A DNA stretch of 64,000 nucleotides, taken from positions 310,001 through 374,000 of the forward strand of contig JAMZEJ010000002.1 in assembly GCA_024508355.1 (NCBI GenBank). The letters run 5' to 3'. The stretch comes from Rhizosaccharibacter radicis. Lineage in GTDB: Bacteria; Pseudomonadota; Alphaproteobacteria; Acetobacterales; Acetobacteraceae. Each line of letters begins with the position of its first letter. Positions within the stretch are counted from its first letter, which is position 1. The position numbers and the translations under genes are program-made. Positions 22,811 through 32,010 of the stretch are shown here, piece by piece. Below the pieces are notes generated by a model. It was not told where the DNA came from, searched no databases, and saw nothing but the letters and a program-made list of their open reading frames with translations.

Positions 22811-24049
22811 TCAGCCCGCCAGCCGCCGGATCGCTTCGGCCAGCACGCGCACCGCCAGCCACGCATCCTCCGCCTCGATGGACTCCGCCGGGTTGTGACT
22901 GATGCCTCCCCGGCAGCGCACGAACAACATCGCCATGGGGCACAGGGCGGCCATGGCCATCGCATCGTGTCCAGCACCGCTGGGCAGCCGCCGCGGCCGG
23001 ACGCCGAACGCTTCCACCGCCTCCGCCAGCACGTCCTGCAGCACCGGATCGCAGGGGGCCGCCGGGCTGTCATGGGTGCGCACGATCTCCAGCGACACGC
23101 CGTGCTCGTCCGCGATCGACGACAACGCTTCCTCGATGGCCGACAGCGCGTCCGCCCGCGCCGCGTCCTCCGGCGCCCGGAGATCGAGCGTGAACGCCGC
23201 GCGGCCCGGGATCACGTTCACCGCGCCCGGATGGATCTCCATCCGGCCCACCGTGGCGGTGATGCCCGGCCGGGCGAGCCCTTCGCGCCGGATCGCCACG
23301 ATCATCTCCGCCGCCGCGGCCAGCGCGTCGCTCCGGCCCGCCATCGGCACCGTTCCCGCATGGCCGGCGCGGCCCATCACCTCCAGCCGGAAGCGGGACG
23401 CCCCGTTGATCGCGGTGACGATGCCGAGCGGCAGCGCCTCGCGCTCCAGCACCGGTCCCTGCTCGATATGCACTTCCAGGAACCCCCGCACCCGCGACCG
23501 GTCGAGCGCCACCGCCGCCAGCCCCGCCGCATCGCCGCCGAACGCGTCCAGCGCGTCGCCCAGTGCGATGCCGTCCGCATCCCGCGCGGACAGCTGCGTC
23601 GGGATGTCCAGGATGCCGGCGAGCGCCCGCGAACCGGTCAGGGTCACCGGCCAGCGCACTCCTTCCTCGTCCCCGAACGCCAGCAACGCGACCGGTGCGC
23701 GCGGCGACCATTCTTCCGCCCGCAGCAGCTCGATCGCCGCGAGGGCGGCCAGCACTCCCAGGGTCCCGTCATAGCGCCCGGCATCGCGCACCGTATCGAC
23801 GTGCGAGCCCAGCAGCAGCGCCGGGGCGTCCGGATCCGCGCCCGCGAGCCACCCTTGTAGGGTGCCCGCCGCGTCCAGCCGCACGATCAGGCCCGCCCCC
23901 GCCATCCATTCCCGCAGCACCCCGGCGGCGGTGGCGTGGGCGGACGACAGGAACGGGCGGCTCAGCAGGCCGGGCTCGTCGCTGTGGGCGGCCAGCGCGT
24001 CCAGCCGCTCCATCAGCCGTTCCGCGATCTTGCCTTCCGCTGTTGTCAT
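22811..24049 (-). CDS. M20-family amidohydrolase, allantoate amidohydrolase / N-carbamoyl amino-acid hydrolase type
   Basis: A 412-residue metal-dependent hydrolase. The allantoate/carbamoyl-amidase branch of M20 is recognised from LLLGSHVDTVRDAGRYDGTL (metal His and Asp), FGDEEGVRWPVTLTGSRALAG (bridging Glu) and GFLEVHIEQGPVLE, followed by the dimerisation-domain motif GRAGHAGTVPMAGRSDAL. ITAINGASRFR also fits the family. The start is MTTAEGK, with GGAG five bases upstream; a 14-residue Arg-rich upstream extension is rejected. It diverges from uraH, so allantoate hydrolysis in purine breakdown (AllC/HpxK role) is the best guess. A beta-ureidopropionase or L-N-carbamoylase role cannot be excluded from sequence alone. 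Confidence 0.88.
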   Translation of the reverse strand: MTTAEGKIAERLMERLDALAAHSDEPGLLSRPFLSSAHATAAGVLREWMAGAGLIVRLDAAGTLQGWLAGADPDAPALLLGSHVDTVRDAGRYDGTLGVLAALAAIELLRAEEWSPRAPVALLAFGDEEGVRWPVTLTGSRALAGILDIPTQLSARDADGIALGDALDAFGGDAAGLAAVALDRSRVRGFLEVHIEQGPVLEREALPLGIVTAINGASRFRLEVMGRAGHAGTVPMAGRSDALAAAAEMIVAIRREGLARPGITATVGRMEIHPGAVNVIPGRAAFTLDLRAPEDAARADALSAIEEALSSIADEHGVSLEIVRTHDSPAAPCDPVLQDVLAEAVEAFGVRPRRLPSGAGHDAMAMAALCPMAMLFVRCRGGISHNPAESIEAEDAWLAVRVLAEAIRRLAG

Positions 24050-24194
24050 CCGTCTCCGCCTCCCCGACCGCCGCCGCAGTCGGCAGGCCATACTTCATTG
24101 TTCCTGTTGAACAACCTCGCCGGCGACGTTTCCACGCCGCGCGCGACCGGTGCTAGCATCCGGGAAACATCGCCGAACAGAAAGTTCCAGCCTC

Positions 24195-24551
24195 ATGTCG
24201 TCAGTCGTTCCGGCACCGGGCCGGATCACCACCCATGTTCTCGACACCGCCGCCGGCCGGCCGGGTGCTTCCATGTCCCTCACCCTGCATCGCCTGGAGA
24301 ATGGAGGGCGCGAACTGCTGGGACGATTCCTCACCAACGCCGACGGACGCTGCGACCGCCCGCTGCTGGAAGGTGCCGCCATGCGCCCGGGGCTCTACGA
24401 GATCACCTTCCACGTGGCGGAATGGCGCGCGGCGGAAGAAACCTTCTTCGACGACATTCCCATCCGCTTCCGGGTGTCCGACCCGCACGCCCACCATCAC
24501 GTGCCGCTGATCCTCGCCCCCTTCGGCTACACCACCTACCGCGGGAGCTGA
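24195..24551 (+). CDS. uraH: 5-hydroxyisourate hydrolase (transthyretin-like)
   Basis: Opens the ring of 5-hydroxyisourate to OHCU in urate degradation. The 118-residue protein has all hallmarks of the TRP family: ITTHVLDTAAGRPGASM at the N terminus (active-site His), LTNADGRCDRPLLEG (Arg), HHHVPLILAPFGYTTYRGS at the end, where the C-terminal YRGS tetrapeptide distinguishes the enzyme from transthyretin. No signal peptide is seen, so it is cytosolic. The ATG at 24195 is preferred over an in-frame start 45 bases earlier because MSSVVPAPGRITTH matches the usual length. A short 7-bp hairpin overlaps the stop codon (24542–24560). It is divergent from the amidohydrolase and 72 bases ahead of the FAD-dependent oxidoreductase. 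Confidence 0.95.
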   Translation: MSSVVPAPGRITTHVLDTAAGRPGASMSLTLHRLENGGRELLGRFLTNADGRCDRPLLEGAAMRPGLYEITFHVAEWRAAEETFFDDIPIRFRVSDPHAHHHVPLILAPFGYTTYRGS

Positions 24552-24623
24552 CCGCTCCCGGCCGCGCGGCACGGTCCTTGCTCGACCTGCCTTAAGCACC
24601 ACGACCGCCGAGGCTTCCGCATC

Positions 24624-26141
24624 TTGTTCCAGTCTTCCTCCCCCGACACGTTCCCGATCCGCGATCTGCAGGCCGTGACGGCCGGCGATGGGGGGGCGGC
24701 GCCGGGTGCCGGGCTGGCGGCGCTGGAGAACCGCGTTCGCGAGGATCTGCGGCGGATCGACTACCCGTCCCTGCCCTGGGTGCCGCCCAGGCGGGCGTCG
24801 AACGGGCAGGCGGTGCTGGATGTCGCGATCATCGGCGGCGGCCAGGGCGGCCTCGCGGCGGCATTCGGGCTGTTGCGCGAGAAGGTGTCCGCCATCCGCG
24901 TCTTCGACCGCAACCCGGCGGGCACGGAAGGCCCCTGGGTGACGTTCGCGCGCATGATCACCTTGCGCACCCCCAAGCACGTCACAGGTCCGGACGGCGG
25001 CATCCCCAGCCTGACGCCGCGCGCCTGGTACGAGGCGAGCCACGGCTCGGCCGCCTGGGAGGCGCTCAACAAGATCCCCCGCGAGGACTGGCAGAGCTAT
25101 CTCGGCTGGTTCCGCCGCGTGCTCGAGCTGCCGGTCGAGAACAACAGCAGCGTCGTGGCGATCGAGCCGGTGACGGAAGGCGGGAACACCCTGCTGCGCC
25201 TTTCGGTGGAGGGACCGGACGGCGCCGTCCGGCCGGTGCTGGCGCGCAAGGTGGTGCTGGCGACCGGCATGGACGGCGGCGGGGCGTGGAACGTCCCGGA
25301 CGTCATCCGCCAGGGCCTGCCGCCCGACCGCTACGCCCATACCGCGCAGGAGATCGATTTCGCGCGGCTGCGCGGCAAGCGCATCGGCGTCCTGGGCGCC
25401 GGCGCGTCCGCGTTCGACAACGCGGCCACCGCGCTGGAACATGGCGCCGCCTCCGTGACGCTGTGCGTGCGCCGCCGGGAGCTGCCCCGGATCAACCCGT
25501 ATCGCTGGATGGAGAATGCCGGGTTCCTAGGCCACTTCGCCAGCCTGCCCGATCTGCAGCGCTGGCGTTTCATGCGCCACATCTTCGAACTGAACCAGCC
25601 GCCGCCGCAGGACACCTTCTGGCGCTGCCGCCGCCACCCAAACTTCTCCATGCTCACCGGCTGTGCCTGGCAGGACGTGCGGATGAACGGCGACGCGATC
25701 GCCGTGACCACGCCGGACGGGCAGCTCGATTTCGACTTCCTGGTGGTGGGGACGGGCTTCCTGGTGGATCTCGGGCTGCGTCCCGAACTCTCCGCCGTCG
25801 CCGGACACGTAGCCCTATGGCGGGATCGTTTCGCCCCGCCCCCCGGCGAGGAGCATGCGGGCCTCGGGAGCCATCCCTATCTCGGCGACGGCTTCCAGTT
25901 CCTCGAACGGGTTCCGGGCAGCTGTCCCGCGCTCGCGCACATCCACAACTTCACCTTCGGCGCGACACCGTCGATGGGGCTGTCGGGCGCGTCCATCAGC
26001 GGCATGCGCTACGGCGTCGCCCGGCTGGTCTCGGCGTTGTGCCGGTCCTTGTTCCGCGAGGACGCGGAAGCCCATCTGGACAGCCTGCTGCGCTACGACA
26101 CGGCCGAGCTGGTCAGCCTGGAGCCCCCGCAGACCGCGTGA
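24624..26141 (+). CDS. FAD/NAD(P)-binding oxidoreductase (flavin-monooxygenase-like), possible purine-pathway enzyme
   Basis: A 505-residue soluble flavoprotein. Two Rossmann motifs are clear: VAIIGGGQGGLAAAFGLL (about 68–85, FAD) and RIGVLGAGASAFDNAATALE (about 252–271, NADPH), the spacing expected of class B flavin monooxygenases and related enzymes. FLVVGTGFLVDLGLRPEL is the ATG-like motif near the C-terminal FAD region. The start appears to be TTG with GAGG about ten bases upstream; an internal GTG is possible. It follows uraH in the same direction after 72 bases and may be cotranscribed. No known urate oxidase (UaZ, PuuD or HpxO type) is nearby, so a role as a urate-oxidising or other purine-modifying enzyme is possible but unproven. 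Confidence 0.8.
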   Translation: MFQSSSPDTFPIRDLQAVTAGDGGAAPGAGLAALENRVREDLRRIDYPSLPWVPPRRASNGQAVLDVAIIGGGQGGLAAAFGLLREKVSAIRVFDRNPAGTEGPWVTFARMITLRTPKHVTGPDGGIPSLTPRAWYEASHGSAAWEALNKIPREDWQSYLGWFRRVLELPVENNSSVVAIEPVTEGGNTLLRLSVEGPDGAVRPVLARKVVLATGMDGGGAWNVPDVIRQGLPPDRYAHTAQEIDFARLRGKRIGVLGAGASAFDNAATALEHGAASVTLCVRRRELPRINPYRWMENAGFLGHFASLPDLQRWRFMRHIFELNQPPPQDTFWRCRRHPNFSMLTGCAWQDVRMNGDAIAVTTPDGQLDFDFLVVGTGFLVDLGLRPELSAVAGHVALWRDRFAPPPGEEHAGLGSHPYLGDGFQFLERVPGSCPALAHIHNFTFGATPSMGLSGASISGMRYGVARLVSALCRSLFREDAEAHLDSLLRYDTAELVSLEPPQTA

Positions 26142-26234
26142 CGGAGCGGAGGCATCGCAGGTCGAAAGGTCGCCGGTCCGGCGGCCGCCTGCCGTGTTCC
26201 CGGCCCGCGTCCGGCGCCAGCGCCGCTCGTGGCG

Positions 26235-26816
26235 TCAGCGCCGCTCGTAGGTGCCGATCAGCAGCCCGCGGGCAATGACGTGGCCTTCCAGCGCCTCCAG
26301 CAGGGCGCGGCGCCCCGGCACCGCCCTGAATTCCGGCACGCTGTCGAGCGCGAACAGCTGGAACGCGTAGCGGTGCGGCCCGTGCCCTCGCGGCGGATCC
26401 GGCGGCAGGTAGGCCCGGCGCAGAAACGAGTTCCGGCCCATGCCCAGCGTCTCGTTCTCGTGCACATGGTCGGAGCCCGGAAGCGCCCCTTCCGGCAATC
26501 CGCCATCGCGTGGCGGCAGGTCCGCCAGGATCGCGTGCACCAGGGGCTTCGGCGTGGGGCTGTCCATGTCCTCGATCATCAGCACCAGGGCTTCGGCCTC
26601 CGGCGGCACCCCGACCCATTCCAGCGGGGGCGAGATGCCTTCGCCGTCGTCCGTGAACCGAGCAGGCATCCCGCCGTCCGTCGCGAAGGCCGGCGAGGTG
26701 AGGCCGATCACCTCCGGCACGTTCTCGAAAGCCGGCACTCCGCTCGCCAGCTCGTCCGGTCCATGCCGCATGTTCTGCAACGCCCGGCCCAGTCCGGCGG
26801 GAATCTTCTGGAGCAT
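26235..26816 (-). CDS. YbhB/YbcL-family (PEBP/RKIP-like) protein
   Basis: A 193-residue protein of the phosphatidylethanolamine-binding-protein fold. Recognised from LTSPAFATDGGMPARFTDDG, the ligand-pocket segment SPPLEWVGVPPEAEALVLMIEDMDSP (read in two parts: SPPLEW and VLMIEDMDSP), FVHAIL-like VHAILADLPP, and the C-terminal HRYAFQLFALD. The family is longer here by about 40 N-terminal residues, which hold a helical leader MLQKIPAGLGRALQNMRHG instead of a cleavable signal. The start is supported by AGGAG about ten bases upstream. The biochemical function of bacterial members is not settled. Convergent with the FAD gene and divergent from hisC. Confidence 0.88.
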   Translation of the reverse strand: MLQKIPAGLGRALQNMRHGPDELASGVPAFENVPEVIGLTSPAFATDGGMPARFTDDGEGISPPLEWVGVPPEAEALVLMIEDMDSPTPKPLVHAILADLPPRDGGLPEGALPGSDHVHENETLGMGRNSFLRRAYLPPDPPRGHGPHRYAFQLFALDSVPEFRAVPGRRALLEALEGHVIARGLLIGTYERR

Positions 26817-27430
26817 GACCCGTGATCTCCTGCCGGCGCCCATCGGCGACGTATTGCGCACGCTCAACCGACGCCGTGCCCCACCCCAGGGTTCACCGCT
26901 CGCGAGACCGTGCGAGACGAGACGCGGCGGCCTGCCCGGTCATGACCCCGCGCGCGGCAGGAGCCGGGTCCACTCAACCCGGCCCGGCAGGCGACGCATC
27001 CCGGACACAGGACCGCCCATCGCCGCATACTCGCGACGACCTTCCGCTTCGCGAGGCGATCGCGCGGCGGCTTCTGCCAATCCGCCACCGTTCTTCCGGA
27101 AACGGACGTCTCCCCCTCCCGGATGCCGCCCCGGCCGACGGCCTCGACCGGCATCGCCTCGCGGCCACCGGAGCACGCGCCGGTAGGCGGCAGGAGCCCG
27201 GCCATCACCCTCGGATCTCCGGAAACCATCCTGCCCGCCGCGGGGGCGGCCGGCATCCAACCCGATTCGCCGGAACGACGTCCCGACCGCCATGGTCGCC
27301 CTCGATGACGTGCCGGATGCCCCCCGTGCATCACGGCGGCATCTCCGATAGAAAAACCGACCCGTCCGTCCCGCCGGCGCCCGCATCCCCGGGGCTCGCC
27401 GGCCTCCCTGCCCGGAAATCGAACCTGCCG
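26817..27430. other. long intergenic region upstream of hisC
   Basis: About 610 bases with no supportable gene. The plus-strand frame entering hisC is open throughout but is Arg/Pro-rich and unlike a protein. A 7-bp inverted repeat CTCGCGA/TCGCGAG with a 12-base loop lies at 27030–27055. No tRNA or T-box-like leader was recognised. Confidence 0.4.
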
Positions 27431-28492
27431 ATGAGCCGCTTCTGGAGCGCCCGCGTCCACGACCTCGTGCCCTACGTGCCGGGTGAACAGCCGAAAACCC
27501 GGGACCTGGTGAAGCTCAACACCAACGAATGCCCCTATCCCCCGAGCCCGCACGTCGCCGGGGCGGTGGCCGAGGCCGCCGGATCGCTGCGCCTCTACCC
27601 CGACCCCGCCTCCACCGCCCTGCGCGAAGCGGCGGCGCGGGCGAACGGCCTGTCGCCGGAGCAGGTGTTCGTCGGCAACGGCTCGGACGAGGTGCTGGCC
27701 CACAGTTTCCAGGCCCTGTTGAAGCAGGACCGGCCGCTGCTGTTCCCCGACATCACCTACAGCTTCTATCCGGTCTATTGCGGGCTCTACGACATCGCCT
27801 TCCAGACGGTGCCGCTGGACGAGGGATTCGCGGTGCGGGTGGAAGACTACCGGCAGCCCTGCGGCGCCATCATCCTGCCCAACCCCAACGCGCCCACCGG
27901 GACCCCCCTCCCTCTGCGGGAGATCGAGCGCCTGCTGCGCGAGCATCCCGACGTCCCGGTGGTGGTGGACGAGGCCTATGTCGCGTTCGGTGCCGAGAGC
28001 GCGGCACCGCTGATCCGCCACCATCCCAACCTCCTGGTGGTGCGCACGCTCAGCAAGTCGCACGCCCTGGCCGGCCTTCGCGTCGGGTTCGCGCTCGGCG
28101 ATCCGGCGCTGATCGAGGCGCTGGTGCGGGTGAAGGACAGCTTCAACTCCTATCCCATCGACCGCCTCGCCGAAGCCGCCGCGATCGCAGCACTCGACGA
28201 CCGGGCGTGGTTCGACCACACCGTCGGACGCATCCGCGCCGACCGCGAACGGCTGCGTGCCGGCCTGGAAGGGCTGGGGTTCCGGGTGCTGCCGTCGGAC
28301 GCCAACTTCCTGTTCGCCTCCCATCCGGACCGGGACGGCGCGGCGTTGCAGGCGGCGCTGCGCGCGGAAGGGGTGCTGGTGCGGCATTTCAACAAGGAGC
28401 GCATCGCCGGCTTCCTGCGCATCACCGTGGGCACCACCGCCGAATGCGACCGGTTGCTGGGCGCCCTGCGCCGCATCCTGCGACCGACCTAG
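27431..28492 (+). CDS. hisC: histidinol-phosphate aminotransferase
   Basis: A PLP enzyme transferring the amino group from glutamate to imidazole-acetol phosphate in histidine synthesis. The 353 residues fit HisC. Motifs: [16 protein letters not shown] near residue 25–40 (family signature), [37 protein letters not shown], the Schiff-base Lys about 209 in [19 protein letters not shown], and a C-terminal [14 protein letters not shown]. The ATG at 27431 gives [20 protein letters not shown], the normal start. No other his genes lie nearby, and broad-specificity HisC paralogs acting on aromatic amino acids exist, so the pathway is inferred. A short CCGCC-GAA-GGCGG hairpin follows the stop (28497–28509). 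Confidence 0.93.
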   Translation: MSRFWSARVHDLVPYVPGEQPKTRDLVKLNTNECPYPPSPHVAGAVAEAAGSLRLYPDPASTALREAAARANGLSPEQVFVGNGSDEVLAHSFQALLKQDRPLLFPDITYSFYPVYCGLYDIAFQTVPLDEGFAVRVEDYRQPCGAIILPNPNAPTGTPLPLREIERLLREHPDVPVVVDEAYVAFGAESAAPLIRHHPNLLVVRTLSKSHALAGLRVGFALGDPALIEALVRVKDSFNSYPIDRLAEAAAIAALDDRAWFDHTVGRIRADRERLRAGLEGLGFRVLPSDANFLFASHPDRDGAALQAALRAEGVLVRHFNKERIAGFLRITVGTTAECDRLLGALRRILRPT

Positions 28493-28574
28493 AAACCGCC
28501 GAAGGCGGGAACGCCCATCGGGGGAACATCTCCCCGCGCCCATCCCGGAACAAGGCGGCAGGCAGGCTCGGGGA

Positions 28575-29228
28575 TCAGTCCGCCTCGCAGGAAACCAGCG
28601 CCGCCCGGCGTCGCCCGCGGGCGAACCAGGTGCCCCACAACGAAAGCGCCACCACCGGGGTCACGATCGCCGCCGCCAGCAAGACCTCCCACGCCGCGCC
28701 GAGCCCGATCACCGGCAGCACCAGCAGCAGGGAGTCGTCCGGATCGAACAAACGCCGCGGCTCACCCGGCCGCGCCTCGTCGCGCACGCCCGGAAGGTTG
28801 AGCCGGGAAAAGATCGCGGCGATGCCCACCGCCGCCGCGACCCCCATGAGTTCGGGCATCACCGAGGCCAGCAACGGCACGCGGTTCTCGGCCCAGTCCG
28901 GCGCATCGGTGCCGATGCCGAGCCCCACGAAGATGGCGGCGGTGGCGACGCAATCCGCCACGAGGTCGAACCGGCCGCCGAAACGGCTGAACCGCCTGGT
29001 CTGCCGCGCAAGCTCGCCGTCCGCCCGGTCCAGCAGGCACGACACCAGCATCAGGCCAAGCCCGGCTCCCAGCATCATCGGCCCGATCGCGAAGGCGACG
29101 GCGGCGGCAAGCCCCGTCAACAGGCGGGCGATGGTGAGCTGATCGGGCGTCACCGCCGTGGCGGCCAGCAACCGCACCGCGGGCCGGACGCTTCGGTGCA
29201 GCAGGGTGTGGTGGCTCAACGCGGGCAT
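28575..29228 (-). CDS. CDP-alcohol phosphatidyltransferase family membrane protein
   Basis: An integral membrane enzyme of 217 residues that would join a CDP-linked donor (for example CDP-diacylglycerol) to an alcohol acceptor. The complete catalytic signature D-x2-DG-x2-AR-x8-G-x3-D-x3-D is present as DRADGELARQTRRFSRFGG followed by RFDLVAD, about residues 75–100. Several TM helices surround it (LLTGLAAAVAFAIGPMMLG, VMPELMGVAAAVGIAAIF, LLLAAAIVTPVVALSLWG). The start MPALSHHTLLH is chosen because AAGAAGG is just upstream; an extension of 44 residues is possible. The central part of the protein carries an unusual hydrophilic insertion (PGVRDEARPGEPRRLFDPDD). The product lipid or sugar is unknown. 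Convergent with hisC. Confidence 0.82.
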   Translation of the reverse strand: MPALSHHTLLHRSVRPAVRLLAATAVTPDQLTIARLLTGLAAAVAFAIGPMMLGAGLGLMLVSCLLDRADGELARQTRRFSRFGGRFDLVADCVATAAIFVGLGIGTDAPDWAENRVPLLASVMPELMGVAAAVGIAAIFSRLNLPGVRDEARPGEPRRLFDPDDSLLLVLPVIGLGAAWEVLLAAAIVTPVVALSLWGTWFARGRRRAALVSCEAD

Positions 29229-29342
29229 CGCCTTCTTGTTGTGACAGACGATGTAGGTCCCGTCCCGGCATGGCCGCAACCCGCGACGGCGCGAGGACGC
29301 CAATGGCGGGCGGCATGCCGACAGCGTCGCGGCGCCAGCCCA

Positions 29343-29381
29343 GGGCACGGGCACGGGCACGGGTCACGGGTCACGGGTCAC
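29343..29381. repeat. short tandem repeat, three GGGCAC plus three GGGTCAC
   Basis: Three copies of a 6-mer run directly into three copies of the 7-mer derived from it by one inserted T. It lies in the 538-base gap 29229–29766, otherwise without recognisable genes, upstream of both flanking genes (the phosphatidyltransferase on minus, the small protein on plus). Confidence 0.85.
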
Positions 29382-29766
29382 GAACGGGATTGGAACCCGC
29401 AGCGGGAGGCGAGCCTGCCGGACGAAGCGCCGCGGGTGGGCCGGATGGCGATGCGAAGAACGCGCCGCTCCGGAAGCACCGCTGCGGGATTTCCAAGGCC
29501 TGCCCGACGCGGATCGGCCGCCCGCCGCCCGGGACGTCGATGTCAGTCCGATCATCCCCGTCCCGTGCGGCGGTTCCACGCCGGTTCGGGGCCGGAAACT
29601 CTCCGCCCGGCGCCCTCGCCCCGAAAGCCGTTGCCGGTCGAGGGCCGCCCTGGTCTGGACGAATCCACCGGGCTATCCTGCCTCCGCCCGTGCGGGCCGG
29701 CGTAGCTGGACGGTTTCAGGCGTCGAGCCCGACACCCGTTCGGGCAGGATAAGGAGTATCGCCACC

Positions 29767-29976
29767 ATGCGCGCCATCCACGGCCAGCTGTCCGACAACC
29801 AGCCGATCCGGCGTTCGCTGCCGGAAAAGCAGAAGCAGCTGCGCGAGCTGCGCGAAACGCTCGCGGGCATGAAAGCGCACACCACCCCGTCGCTGCGCGA
29901 CAGCGTCCGCAAGCGCATCGCGGAGCTGGAAGCCGAGCTCCGCACCGCCGGGGTGCCCACCCGCCCGAAGGCCTGA
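29767..29976 (+). CDS. small helical hypothetical protein
   Basis: A 69-residue, charged protein: MRAIHGQLSDNQPIRRSLPE, then a long amphipathic helix of Lys/Glu/Leu (EKQKQLRELRETLAGMKAH and RDSVRKRIAELEAELRTAG) likely to form a coiled-coil hairpin. AAGGAG lies about ten bases before the ATG, which supports real translation. I do not recognise the family. No signal peptide or membrane segment. It stands alone between two gaps of more than 300 bases; the gap after it (29977–30305) shows no further gene and leads to the histidine kinase. Confidence 0.7.
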   Translation: MRAIHGQLSDNQPIRRSLPEKQKQLRELRETLAGMKAHTTPSLRDSVRKRIAELEAELRTAGVPTRPKA

Positions 29977-30305
29977 GTTCTTTCCCTCCGCCCGGATCGT
30001 CCGGGTTCCAGGCGGCAGGCCCGTTCCGACCGGCCTGCCCGCCGCATCCCTCGCGCCCCACCTCCCGGCTGCTTTCGCCCCGGTGGGGCCGGGAGCCCGA
30101 CTATCCCCCCGCCCGGACGCATTCCGCACCGATGCCGGGGGTGCGTCCAGATTGCAGCGCCTTCCCCGATCAGGGAACCGGCCGCTTCACGCTTTGTCGC
30201 TTATCCGTTTGCGTTCGCGCGCCCCGCCGCGATAGCGTCGGCCCGATAGCCTGGGATGCAGGACGTCGCGTTCGGGATGGACGCGCGCAGCCGGAGGCCA
30301 GACGG
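29977..30305. other. intergenic region upstream of the histidine kinase
   Basis: About 330 bases; the frame entering the kinase is open but its first 58 codons look non-coding. No clear hairpin with a T-tract, operator or small gene seen. Confidence 0.35.
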
Positions 30306-31997
30306 GTGTTCACCACACGGGCCGGCGACCTCCTGAGAAACGATTCGCCGGCAGGAACCGGGCGGAACATCGCGACCTCGGCCCCCGAGATCCAGGCTCA
30401 GCTCGACCGCCAACTTCGCCAGGGCGAGCTGGTGGCGGATTTCGCCTTGCTGCTTCTGCGCAGCGACAGCATCGAGCCGTTGTTCCAGGAAGCCTGCCAC
30501 GCCGCGGCCGTAGGGCTCGGCGCGACGCAGGCCAAGCTGCTCCAGTTCCGGCCGGGCACCGCCGATTTCGTGTTGCGTGCCGCGGTGGGTTGGCCGGACG
30601 CCGCCATCGGCACCACCACCCTCGGCAGCGGCCTCCGATCCCCGGCCGGCGAGGCGTTCCGTAGCGGACGCCCGGTGGTGTGCGGCGACGGCTCCCAGAT
30701 GTTCCGGCTGCCGCGCCTGCTCCGGCAGCAGAACATCCTCAGCGCCGTGGTGGTGCCCATCCAGCAGGACGAGCCGTTCGGCGTGCTCGAGGTGGACAGC
30801 CCGGACGAGGAAGCCTTTTCCCGCCACGACGTGTCGTTTCTGCGCAGCCTGGGCACCATCCTCGCCGCCGCGGTGGAACGCCGCCGCCGGGAGAAGGCCC
30901 TGTCCCGCGCTCGGGAGTTCGCCGCCAGCCTGCTGGAAGCCTGCCCGGACGTGATGGAGGCGTTGGATGCGCGCGGCCTGGTGCTGGCGTCCAACCACAC
31001 GGCGGGAGACAGCTTCGGCGCGAACCGCCCGGGCCTCGACTGGTGCCGGGACTGGATACCGGACGAGTCGGCCGAGGACGGTCCCGCCCACGCCGCGTTG
31101 CACGTCGCCAGCACCGGTGGAACCGGACGGTTCAACTGCTTCCGCCCCGACCGGCACGGCAACCCGCGCTGGTGGGATGTCGTGGTGGCGGCGGTGCCGA
31201 CGGATCGCCATGCCGAGGCACCACGTGCGGGATCTGGACGCAACGCGCCCGCGCCGGTGCCCCTGCCCGACCAGGAGCCCGGGATCGCCGCCGATCCGCG
31301 CTTCGTCGCGGTGGCGCGCGACATCACCGAGCAGGTCCAGGCCTCGCAGGACAAGGACCGGATGCTGCGCGAGAAGGACCTGCTGATGCTCGAGGTGCAT
31401 CACCGGGTGAAGAACAGCCTGCAACTCGTGCAGAACCTCCTGTCCCTGCAATCCCGCGCCGCGACCGAGCGCGCCAGTGCCGACCAGCTGCTGGAAAGCG
31501 CCAACCGGGTCCACACCATCGCGGCGATCCACGACCGGCTCTACCGCTCCGGCGCCGCGCTCAGCGTGGAGATCGGCCCTTATCTCCAGGGATTGATCGA
31601 CGACCTCGAAGGCGGTCTCGCATCCACCTTGCAGCAGCGGCCGATCCGGCTCGCCGCCGATCCCGCGATATGGGCCGCCGCCGACGTGCCGACCCTGGGG
31701 CTGGTGCTGACCGAACTCGTGACCAACTCGCTCAAATACGGGCGGGGCACGGTGCGAGTGATCTTTCGCCAGCCCCCGGGCGGCCAAGCGACCCTCGCGG
31801 TCGAGGACGACGGCGGCGGGCCGCCGCCCGGCTTCGACCTCGAGGAAAGCCAGGGTCTGGGCATGCGGCTGGTGACCGGCCTGCTCAACGGCGACGGCGC
31901 CGGGCTGGAGATCGAGCGCCCGGGCGGCCGCGCCCGGTTCCTGGCCCGCTTCCCGCTGCCCACCGACGCCTTCGCGGTGCCTCTGCAGGCCTTTTGA
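30306..31997 (+). CDS. GAF-domain sensor histidine kinase, HisKA_2 type
   Basis: A cytosolic sensor kinase of 563 residues without membrane segments. An N-terminal GAF domain (about 45–205) is recognised from LLRSDSIEPLFQEACHAAAV and IQQDEPFGVLEVDSPDEEAFS. A degenerate PAS-like segment follows (about 225–350, ending FVAVARDITEQVQASQDKD). The dimerisation/phosphoacceptor domain is HisKA_2, LMLEVHHRVKNSLQLVQNLL, with the phosphorylated His near 365, and the ATPase domain has LVLTELVTNSLKYG and DDGGGPPPGFD. The start is the GTG at 30306, eight bases after GGAGG. HisKA_2 kinases often act in the alphaproteobacterial general stress response or light sensing with response regulators encoded elsewhere; none is adjacent. 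The signal is unknown. Confidence 0.9.
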   Translation: MFTTRAGDLLRNDSPAGTGRNIATSAPEIQAQLDRQLRQGELVADFALLLLRSDSIEPLFQEACHAAAVGLGATQAKLLQFRPGTADFVLRAAVGWPDAAIGTTTLGSGLRSPAGEAFRSGRPVVCGDGSQMFRLPRLLRQQNILSAVVVPIQQDEPFGVLEVDSPDEEAFSRHDVSFLRSLGTILAAAVERRRREKALSRAREFAASLLEACPDVMEALDARGLVLASNHTAGDSFGANRPGLDWCRDWIPDESAEDGPAHAALHVASTGGTGRFNCFRPDRHGNPRWWDVVVAAVPTDRHAEAPRAGSGRNAPAPVPLPDQEPGIAADPRFVAVARDITEQVQASQDKDRMLREKDLLMLEVHHRVKNSLQLVQNLLSLQSRAATERASADQLLESANRVHTIAAIHDRLYRSGAALSVEIGPYLQGLIDDLEGGLASTLQQRPIRLAADPAIWAAADVPTLGLVLTELVTNSLKYGRGTVRVIFRQPPGGQATLAVEDDGGGPPPGFDLEESQGLGMRLVTGLLNGDGAGLEIERPGGRARFLARFPLPTDAFAVPLQAF

Positions 31998-32010
31998 CCG
32001 GCCGCCCCGT

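Noticed and set aside
29384..29400. Sequence resembling the T-arm of a tRNA on the minus strand (GCGGGTTCCAATCCCGT)
   Set aside because: No acceptor, D or anticodon arm can be formed around it; treated as chance, though a tRNA remnant is not fully excluded.
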